From: Thermoanaerobaculia bacterium
GTDB taxonomy: Bacteria > Acidobacteriota > Thermoanaerobaculia > Multivoradales > Multivoraceae
Assembly (NCBI GenBank): GCA_022823665.1
Contig: JAJEHN010000024.1
Span: 1 to 64,000, forward strand
Reading direction: 5' to 3'
DNA length: 64,000 nucleotides
The notes under the pieces are model-generated. The model was not told the origin of the DNA. It was given only the letters and a program-made list of their open reading frames with translations, and did not search any database. Positions 56,166 through 64,000 of this stretch are shown here, one piece after another; the stretch's first letter is position 1, and the number at the start of each line of letters is the position of its first letter. A program made the translations under genes and the position numbers.

Positions 56166-57890
56166 CTAGATCGACTTAGGGCCGACCTTTCCGGTCGAGG
56201 TGAGGTTCGTTCCCGTCAAGGGGTCGTGCACCGTGATCACGTACGAGTGTTCGCGCCTGCGGAGCTGCAGATCGGTCTCGTAGTAGAAGAGTTGGCCCGG
56301 CTGCGGTTCCTGGGCACCGGTGATCGGGACTTTCTCGAAGGACACTTCGGAGCGGTTGCCGCCTTCGTCCATCGCCGTCACCCGAACCTCGACCACGCTT
56401 AGCCACTCGCCGTCGACGGGCAGCAGCTGGATCTGGTCGAGGGGGATCGCCACCTCGACGTTCACCGACATCTTGCGGCGGCCGGCGCGAACCGGCTTGG
56501 AGAAGTGCACTTCTAGCGGTAGCGCGTCGGGCGGATCGCCGAACAGCAGCGCGGCCTTCGCCGTCATGTCGAGCTCGTGGTCGCGCGACATGTCCACGTA
56601 GCCTTCGCGCGTGCGAGCGTTCAGGTTGGCTCGGCCTACGAGTCGTACCGCGATCTGGTGGAACCTGTCGTCCTCGCGCCGTCGAGGTTCGAAGCCGAGC
56701 CAGTAGTACGAGCGGGTATCCGCCACCACGCTGGCCAGCGCCACGTCCCGCCGGAAGTTGACGAGCGGGACCCCGCCGGTCGAGCGTGCCAGCAGGTGCA
56801 GCGTGCTGTGCACGGTGTCTTCCCTTTCGAGCGCAGCGGCGGACGCGTCGGCAGGGTCGATTGCTGCGTTCGCGCGAAATCCCCTGGAGGCATCGCCCCC
56901 GAAGCCCCTCATGGGGCCCGGCACGTCCACCGGGTAGAGCGAGAAACCGATCAGGTTCGCCGTCGACACGAGCGGACCGTAGAGGTCATCCTCGCTCATG
57001 ATCCGGCGATCCCGCGGCAGGCCGCCGTCAGGCAGGTTTGCTCGCGTGTAGATCGCCACGGACCTGGGCCAGCCGCCGGCAAGCAGCAGCATCACCTTGC
57101 GGCCGGGCTGGCCGGAGAACTGGCGCATCGTTGCCATCGCCGCCAGCACCGAACTCTCCAGCTGGTTGGTCAAGCGCTGCCGGTAGGAGTGTTGGGCTCT
57201 GGAGAAGAGAGAGCGCAGGCTCCTGGAGGCCACGGGCTGGACGGCTTCGACATCCGCCCGCACTTGCCGGTCCGTATCGGCCAGACTCCGTGCGGTGAGC
57301 TGCTTCATGCCGCGGGTCGGCCGCTCGCGTGCACGCACCAACGCCTCATCCAACCCCGTCGAGGCCTTCGTCCAGCCGGTCAGCGTCTCTGCAGTCTTGC
57401 CGTCGAACGCGACGATGGCCACCCGGTCGACCGGACGCAGCGTCCTGAGGTCGTCCCTCAGGCGGTCGAGCACCCTGTTCCGGTCGCGCTTGATCGAGAA
57501 GAGGTCGTCGATGAAGATGAGGAAGTTCGTGCCCACCGGCGCGTTTGGGTCTACGCTCGGCACGGCGGCCATGTCGCCATCCCGGGCGCCGCGGGCGAGC
57601 CCGTCCTCGACCTCCGTGAAGTAGGCGATCGGCGTTGGCTCGCCGTCGACCAGGAGCTCGAAGTCCGACGGTTTCAGGCCCTGGATCCGGTTTCCCTGCC
57701 GGTCGGTGACGACGACCTCGACGTTCACCACGCGAACGTCGATCGTCTCCGAGAACACCTCCGGGATCTCCACCTCCTGGCCCGGTGCCGGGACGGCCGT
57801 CCACACGAAAGCGGCGAAGAGCCAAGCGGAGCCGGCCTGACGGCTGACAGACCCGCGCACCCACGACTGGAGGGTTCGCCGGGACTTCAC
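56166..57890 (-). CDS. VWFA-related protein of the acidobacterial type
   Basis: This 574-residue secreted protein has a signal sequence (about 15-38) and the family opening VVVTDRQGNRIQGLKPSDFE, typical of the VWFA-related family first named from Acidobacteria. The VWA core shows FLIFIDDLFSIKRDR and VDRVAIVAFDGK in place of a classic MIDAS DxSxS, so metal binding may be lost. The GTG start (57890) overlaps the 3' end of korB by 14 nt. Function is unknown; adhesion or surface assembly is a guess. Confidence 0.82.
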   Translation of the reverse strand: MKSRRTLQSWVRGSVSRQAGSAWLFAAFVWTAVPAPGQEVEIPEVFSETIDVRVVNVEVVVTDRQGNRIQGLKPSDFELLVDGEPTPIAYFTEVEDGLARGARDGDMAAVPSVDPNAPVGTNFLIFIDDLFSIKRDRNRVLDRLRDDLRTLRPVDRVAIVAFDGKTAETLTGWTKASTGLDEALVRARERPTRGMKQLTARSLADTDRQVRADVEAVQPVASRSLRSLFSRAQHSYRQRLTNQLESSVLAAMATMRQFSGQPGRKVMLLLAGGWPRSVAIYTRANLPDGGLPRDRRIMSEDDLYGPLVSTANLIGFSLYPVDVPGPMRGFGGDASRGFRANAAIDPADASAAALEREDTVHSTLHLLARSTGGVPLVNFRRDVALASVVADTRSYYWLGFEPRRREDDRFHQIAVRLVGRANLNARTREGYVDMSRDHELDMTAKAALLFGDPPDALPLEVHFSKPVRAGRRKMSVNVEVAIPLDQIQLLPVDGEWLSVVEVRVTAMDEGGNRSEVSFEKVPITGAQEPQPGQLFYYETDLQLRRREHSYVITVHDPLTGTNLTSTGKVGPKSI

Positions 57891-57904
57891 CGTGGTCGCC
57901 GCTG

Positions 57905-58959
<1,055 letters not shown>

Positions 58960-58963
<4 letters not shown>

Positions 58964-60837
58964 CTCTGGTTCGACTCTCCGGTCATCCGTTCGATCCGGT
59001 GGAGGATTTCGTCCCGCGTGAAGGGCTTGCCTTCGACCTTCGAGTAGGTCTCGATGTCCTTCAGGTAGCGGGCCCGCAGCAGCAGGGCAAGTTGACCCAG
59101 GTTCATCTCCGGCACCAGGACCCGCTCGAAGCGGTCGAGCACGTCACCCAGGTTGCGGGGGAAGGGGTTGATGTGCCACAGGTGGGCGCGGCTGACCGTG
59201 AGGCCGTCGGCCCGGGCCTGGTTCACGGCGCCGGTGATCGCGCCCAGGGTGCTGCCCCAGCCGAGCACGAGGAGCTTGCCGCTCTGCGGCCCTTCCACCT
59301 CCAGGTCGGGGATGTCGTTGACGATCCGGGCCACCTTCTCGGCGCGGAGGCGCACCATGTGGTCGTGGTTCTCCGGCTCGTAGTTCACGTTGCCGGTGAC
59401 GTCCTCCTTCTCGAGCCCGCCGATCCGGTGCTCGAGGCCGGGCGTGCCGGGGATGGCCCACGGCCGGGCGAGCGTCTGCTCGTCGCGCATGTAGGGCATG
59501 AAGCCCTCGGCGTTCTGGTGGAAGTCGACCCGGAGATCGGGAAGCTCCTCGACCTGGGGGATGCGCCACGGCTCGGCGCCGTTCGCGATGTAGCCGTCGG
59601 AGAGCAGGATGACGGGCGTCATGTAGGCCGTCGCCATGCGAACCGCCTCGAGCGCGGTGTCGAAGCAGTTGGCGGGCGAGGACGCGGCGATCACCGGCAC
59701 CGGCGACTCGTTGTTCCGCCCGAACATGACCTGCAGCAGGTCCGCCTGCTCGGTCTTCGTGGGCAGGCCGGTCGAGGGTCCGCCGCGCTGGATGTCGCAG
59801 ATGACGAGCGGCAGCTCGACCATGACCGCCAGGTTGATCCCCTCCGCCTTGAGCGCGATCCCGGGACCACTCGAACAACTGACGCCGAGGTTGCCGCCGA
59901 AGGACGCGCCGATGGCGGCGCAGACGGCGGCGATCTCGTCCTCCGCCTGGTAGGTGGTGACGCCGAAGTGCTTGTAGGTCGCCAGTTCGTGGAGCACGTC
60001 GCTGGCGGGCGTGATCGGGTAGGCGCCGAGGAACAGGGGCAGGCCGCTGCGGCGGCTGGCGGCGACCAGGCCGATGGCGAGCGCCGAGTTGCCGTGGATG
60101 CTGCGGTAGGTGCCGGGCTCGAGCTTGGCCGGCTCCACGTCGTACCGCACCTGGAAGGCGTCGGTGATGTCGCAGAAGTTCCAGCCCGCCTTCATCACCT
60201 TGACGTTGGCCTCGGCGATCTCGGGCCGGCGCCGGAACTTGACCCGGAGCCAGTCGATCGTCGGTTCGAGGGGCCGGCTGAACAGCCAGTAGATCATCCC
60301 CAGGGCGAGGAAGTTCTTGCACCGGTCCTTGGAACGGACGTCGAGTTCGCTCTCTTCCAGTGCCCGCCGGGTCATCGTCGTCAGGGCGACCCGGTACAGC
60401 CGGAAGGCGTTCAGGCTGTCGTCCTCGAGCGGGTTCGACTCGTAGCCGGCGCGCTTCAGATTCCGCGGCGTGAACTCGTCCGTGTTGACGATGATCACGC
60501 CGTTGTCGCGCAGGTCGCGGAGGTTCGCCTTGAGCGCCGCCGGGTTCATCGCGACGAGCACGTCCGGCGCGTCGCCGGGCGTGTGGATGTCGTGGTCGGC
60601 GATGCGGACCTGGAACGCGGAGACGCCCGGCAGCGTCCCCGCCGGCGCCCGGATCTCGGCCGGGAAGTCGGGCAGCGTCGAGAGGTCGTTGCCGATCAGC
60701 GCCGACGTGTTCGTGAACTGCGTGCCCGTGAGCTGCATGCCGTCGCCGGAGTCGCCGGCGAAGCGAATGACGACATCGGAGACGGTTGCTTCAGCGGCTT
60801 TGCCGGCATCCGTCTGCCCTGCGATCGGGAGGGTCAT
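58960..60837 (-). CDS. korA: 2-oxoacid:ferredoxin oxidoreductase, fused gamma-alpha subunit
   Basis: This 625-residue protein fuses the gamma domain (about 20-200, with FAGDSGDGMQLTG) to the alpha domain (about 230-625, with FLGAYPITPASDVLHEL and GTPGLEHRIGG). With KorB it oxidatively decarboxylates a 2-oxoacid to acyl-CoA and reduces ferredoxin, or runs in reverse for carbon fixation. The PITPASD pattern fits 2-oxoglutarate-type enzymes. It is divergent from the phosphatase gene, 139 bp away. Confidence 0.92.
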
Positions 60838-60976
60838 GGTGGTTCCTGGGATGTGGCAGCCGGACGCTATCGGGGGCGAAACTCTGCCCGCCGCCGCGTC
60901 AGCGGGCTCCGTCCGCGGGACAGTCTGGTGGCAGATAGTACCATGACGCTGCCCCGCGCATCGGCGAGAACCTCAG

Positions 60977-63079
60977 GTGCCCAGTCGCGAGAAAGAAGCG
61001 AGCCGAAGCAGGCCATGGCGGCGAGCCGTCTGGCTGTCTGCGGCCGCTCTCACGCTAACGCTCTCGATCGTCACGGTGTCGCTGGATGCGCCTCTGGCGC
61101 TCGACTTGCTCGCGTGGACCCTGATCACGGTCATCGGGGGTGCGGTGGGTTGGGCTCTCTTCGTCTGGCTGCAACGCCGGTTGCTGTGGCGGGTGGGCCG
61201 GCGACTCGCCTTCAGCTACATGCTGCTGGGTCTGCTGCCGTTCCTGCTCAGCCTGGTGCTGGTCATCGTCGCCGCCTACCTGCTGTCCGGCTCCTTTCTG
61301 GGCCATCTCTACCGCGACGCGGCGATCGGTCTCCACGAGGAGCTCGAAGCGGTGTCCGGCTTCCTTCTCCAGCCTCTCGAAATGGGGCTGCTGGATCCCT
61401 CCGCCCTGCCTGCCGCGCAGGGCGGCGCCGCGCTGGCGTACTACCAGGGAGGCGCCCTCGCGGGCGGGGATCCAAGGGCCCCGGCGTCCTTCCCGGCGTG
61501 GCTGGAGACGGACGGGGCGACGGACGGGCAGCGGCGCCGGAGCCGGGTTCCGCCGCTGGTCGTCCTGCCCGACGGTTCGGCCACCCTGGCAGCAGTGTTT
61601 CGCCGGGGGACCGCGGCGGTCATCGCGTTCTACGACCCGGCGGCCGGTGGGCCACTGGCGCGGGAGCTGAGCCGCCGAAGCGACGTCTGGACGCAGCTCC
61701 GCGGCCCGGGGGAGACGGGCGGCACGGGTTGGACGGTCCAGATCCCCGGCGGCGCGCAGTTCGTCCTGCAGCCTCTGGCGCGGACTCAGGGAAGCGCAGA
61801 GCGCGAGGAGTTCTTCGAGTCCCTGAACGCCAGTTTTCCCTTGAGCATCGTCGGCGTCGAGATGGCCGGACCGCTCCATGCGTTCGCCGACGGCGCGCCG
61901 GTCTCGCCACCGGTTCCGGTGTCACTGGCGGCGACCCAGCGAATCGTCTTCCGCCATCTCTTCTCGCCTTCGAGCCAGGTGGACACGCTGGGCTGGATCT
62001 TCTTCATCATTCCGGCCTTCCTTCTCTTCGACGTCTTCATCTCGGCCACCATCATGGCCATGTTCATGATCCTTGGGCTCAGCCGCGCCGTGAACCGGTT
62101 GAGCGCGGCCACCGGGGCCGTGCAGGCGGGGGACTTCTCGGCCCGCATTCCGGTGCGGCGCAAGGATCAGCTCGGCGCTCTTCAGCGGTCGTTCAACGAG
62201 ATGGCGGCGGGTCTCGAGCGCCTGATCGCCGAGCGCACGGCCCGGCGGGCCCTGGAGCGGGAGCTCGAGTTCGCCCGCGAGGTCCAGAAGAACCTGATTC
62301 CGGGCCAGGGACTGCAGGTGGAGGGGGTCGAGTTCGCCACCTTCTTCGAGCCGTCGGCGGCGATCGGCGGCGACTACTTCGACATCCTCGAGCTCCCCGG
62401 CGAATGGGAAGGCGACAGGGGCCGGCTCGGCGTCGTCATCGCGGACGTGGCCGGGCACGGTCTCTCGGCCGGCCTCCGCATGGCGATGCTCAAGGCCGGC
62501 CTGTTGACCCTGGTGGGGGAGGGCAAGCCGGCGCGGCAACTGCTTCCCGCTCTGGACGGGCTGGTGCGCAAGGCGAGCAGCCGCAGCGCGGAACGTGCTT
62601 CCGCGGCGCCCGGTGACCGCGACCGTGTGTTCGTCACGGCGAGTCTCTCCCTGATCGACGTCTCGACCGGCGTGGTCGAACTGACGAACGCCGGCCATCC
62701 TCCCGCCTACCTGCTGCGGAACGGCGAGATCGAGGAGATTCTGCTTGCCGGGTCTCCGCTCGGCGCGCTCGGCGCGGACTACGGTTTCCGGCGGTTCGAG
62801 CTCGAGCCCGGCGACGTCATGGTCTGGCTCTCGGACGGCTTCATCGAGGCTGCGGACAAAGGCGGCGAGGTCTTCGGCTACGAGCGCACGATCGACTCGC
62901 TCAAGGGCTCTGCCGACAGCGCCATGGAAGTGCGGGACCGCATTCTCGGGGACATCCGCAGCTACACCGAAGGCGTGGGCGCCGAGGACGATCTCACCCT
63001 GGTCGTCATGCGCTACCAGCCGGAGGCCGCGACCTCCGAGACTCCCGCCGACGAGTTGCTGCGGGCGGCCGGCGGCTGA
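60977..63079 (+). CDS. Membrane SpoIIE-type PP2C phosphatase with HAMP domain
   Basis: This 700-residue RsbU-like sensor phosphatase has membrane helices near 15-55 and 75-105. A periplasmic sensor region lies at about 110-330, a further helix pair near 335-370, and HAMP at about 375-425 (SRAVNRLSAATGAVQAGDFS). The SpoIIE domain (about 455-690) carries IGGDYFDI and VIADVAGHG metal motifs. It would dephosphorylate an anti-sigma-factor antagonist. No such partner genes are in the window. The start is GTG 60977. Confidence 0.9.
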   Translation: MPSREKEASRSRPWRRAVWLSAAALTLTLSIVTVSLDAPLALDLLAWTLITVIGGAVGWALFVWLQRRLLWRVGRRLAFSYMLLGLLPFLLSLVLVIVAAYLLSGSFLGHLYRDAAIGLHEELEAVSGFLLQPLEMGLLDPSALPAAQGGAALAYYQGGALAGGDPRAPASFPAWLETDGATDGQRRRSRVPPLVVLPDGSATLAAVFRRGTAAVIAFYDPAAGGPLARELSRRSDVWTQLRGPGETGGTGWTVQIPGGAQFVLQPLARTQGSAEREEFFESLNASFPLSIVGVEMAGPLHAFADGAPVSPPVPVSLAATQRIVFRHLFSPSSQVDTLGWIFFIIPAFLLFDVFISATIMAMFMILGLSRAVNRLSAATGAVQAGDFSARIPVRRKDQLGALQRSFNEMAAGLERLIAERTARRALERELEFAREVQKNLIPGQGLQVEGVEFATFFEPSAAIGGDYFDILELPGEWEGDRGRLGVVIADVAGHGLSAGLRMAMLKAGLLTLVGEGKPARQLLPALDGLVRKASSRSAERASAAPGDRDRVFVTASLSLIDVSTGVVELTNAGHPPAYLLRNGEIEEILLAGSPLGALGADYGFRRFELEPGDVMVWLSDGFIEAADKGGEVFGYERTIDSLKGSADSAMEVRDRILGDIRSYTEGVGAEDDLTLVVMRYQPEAATSETPADELLRAAGG

Positions 63080-63087
63080 GGAGAAGG

Positions 63088-63780
63088 GTGCGCGCCGTCC
63101 TCCGGGTCGCCCTGGCGGCCATGGCTCTGCTGGCCGGCGCGGCGGCGGCCGGCGCCGAACTCGCGATTCTGACGAACGGCCACCGCTACAAGGTGACGGA
63201 GTGGGAAGTTCTGCACCCCGGCCAGGCCGTGGGGGCCGAGCGGATCCGTCTGAGCCTGGAAGGCGGCGGGACGGTGACCCTGCCGCTGATGCAGGTCGAG
63301 CGCATCGTCGATGACGAGATCGTCGAGGAGCCGCCGCCGGACTCTCCGGCTGAACCGGGCTTCACGTTCGACTACCTGCCCGGGCAGACGGCGCCGCCGA
63401 CGCCCTATGGGGAGCTCTTTCTCGAGGTGGGCCGCGAGCACGAACTGAATCCCGATCTGCTGGCGGCCCTGGCGAGGGCCGAGTCGAACTACGACGCGGG
63501 CGCCGTGTCCAGCAAGGGCGCCCGGGGCCTGCTCCAGTTGATGCCGGCGACCGCCGAACGGTTCGGCGTGTCGCCGCGTGAACTCCACGACCCGGCCCGG
63601 AACGTCCTCGCGGCGGCCCGCTACCTGACCTGGCTTCGCGGTCGCTTCGAGGACGATCTGCCGCGCGTGCTCGCCGGCTACAACGCCGGTGAAGGCGCCG
63701 TCGACGCCCATGACGGCGTTCCGCCGTACCGCGAAACGGTGACCTTCATCGGCCGCGTCTACGGCTTCCTCGGCCTGTAG
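63088..63780 (+). CDS. Lytic transglycosylase (SLT family)
   Basis: This 230-residue secreted protein has a signal peptide (about 1-23). A short beta domain lies at 24-75 with AILTNGHRYKVTEWEV. The SLT domain at about 105-225 has the catalytic glutamate in ARAESNYDAGAVSSKGARG, LLQLMPATAERFG and AGYNAGEGAV. It cuts peptidoglycan glycan strands in the periplasm. GTG 63088 lies 8 nt after the phosphatase stop, suggesting joint expression. Confidence 0.92.
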   Translation: MRAVLRVALAAMALLAGAAAAGAELAILTNGHRYKVTEWEVLHPGQAVGAERIRLSLEGGGTVTLPLMQVERIVDDEIVEEPPPDSPAEPGFTFDYLPGQTAPPTPYGELFLEVGREHELNPDLLAALARAESNYDAGAVSSKGARGLLQLMPATAERFGVSPRELHDPARNVLAAARYLTWLRGRFEDDLPRVLAGYNAGEGAVDAHDGVPPYRETVTFIGRVYGFLGL

Positions 63781-63786
63781 CCGGCC

Positions 63787-64000
63787 TCACCGCGCCCGCG
63801 GGTGGTACTGGTCGTACAGCGTCCGCAGGCGGTGTTCGTGGATGTGGGTGTAGATCTGCGTCGTCGTGATGTTCGCGTGTCCGAGCATGACCTGGACGGC
63901 TCGCAGGTCTGCGCCGTGCTCCAGCAAGTGGGTGGCGAAGCTGTGGCGCAGCACGTGGGGCGACAGGTCGGGGATACCCGCGCCCCGGCCGTAGTTCCTG
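63787..64000 (-). CDS. Tyrosine recombinase XerC/XerD, C-terminal fragment
   Basis: The gene runs off the right end; 70 codons are visible. [37 protein letters not shown] and HPRAR form the end of the catalytic domain. They include the HxxR box (HVLRH), the second histidine (LGHANI) and the nucleophile tyrosine (QIYTH). It fits the chromosomal dimer-resolving Xer enzymes better than a phage integrase. Only 6 nt separate it from the transglycosylase stop on the opposite strand. Confidence 0.92.
   Translation of the reverse strand, partial: RNYGRGAGIPDLSPHVLRHSFATHLLEHGADLRAVQVMLGHANITTTQIYTHIHEHRLRTLYDQYHPRAR

Noticed and set aside
58999-62616. Open frame of 1205 codons running antisense to korA and into the phosphatase gene
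   Set aside because: It crosses a divergent promoter region and covers genes with clear family motifs on both strands, so it is a composition artefact.
63787-64000. Terminal tyrosine recombinase as an integrase of a mobile element
   Set aside because: The visible C-terminus matches Xer housekeeping enzymes and no attachment site or phage gene is nearby.

Overview
The window is about 64 kb of GC-rich chromosomal DNA (roughly two thirds G+C in the core genes). It is packed with short gene-to-gene overlaps of the ATGA, GTGA and TGATG type. The organism is probably a member of the Acidobacteriota. The evidence is a secreted VWFA protein whose N-terminus matches the family first named from Acidobacteria, a secreted SpoIVB-like S55 peptidase, a very long GreA-domain protein, a fused KorA with KorB, and the overall base composition. 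This is an inference from gene content; no 16S gene is present, so the class is not resolved. LexA, LipAB, Lnt, lytic transglycosylase and GatCA agree with a Gram-negative-type, diderm bacterium. || Layout. Positions 1-13820 hold the end of tuf followed by the S10-spc-alpha ribosomal superoperon (rpsJ to rplQ, with secY, adk, infA, rpmJ and rpoA). rpsN and rpsD are missing from their usual places. Positions 14058-19900 are an accessory island of visibly lower G+C. It carries an overlapping four-gene operon: an N6-adenine DNA methyltransferase-like protein, a protein with both an Hsp90-like and a histidine-kinase-like ATPase module, a response regulator, and a ComEC-like metallo-beta-lactamase. 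A decayed IS1595-family transposase follows. This operon is the best candidate for an undescribed system, probably defence or stress related. || Positions 20160-32360 hold an EF-G2-like GTPase, an active/inactive M16 peptidase pair, lexA, a LysM amidase, gatA/gatC, the giant GreA-domain protein and a RodZ-like protein. Positions 32495-42128 hold tRNA-Pro(CGG), an NfeD-ClpP-class membrane protease, a slipin, a SPOR protein, lnt, prfB with its programmed +1 frameshift, a glycosyltransferase, a polytopic membrane protein and a decayed Nudix-like protein. Positions 42208-50528 hold a class I aldolase, a convergent patatin lipase, a VapBC/FitAB-type toxin-antitoxin pair, lipB-lipA-proline dehydrogenase, and proC-recN. 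Positions 50892-64000 hold a TsaC-family synthase, the S55 peptidase, a secreted propeller-like protein, coaD, the VWFA protein, korB/korA, a SpoIIE-type phosphatase, a lytic transglycosylase and the 3' end of a XerC/D recombinase. || A striking non-coding signal is a family of three long hairpin repeats of about 200 bp (13863-14057, 19902-20098, 50534-50738). They have 33-36 bp arms and a conserved loop of 106-108 nt. The arms differ between copies but stay complementary within each copy. Two copies lie in opposite orientation at the two ends of the accessory island. No rRNA gene, CRISPR array or prophage was seen.
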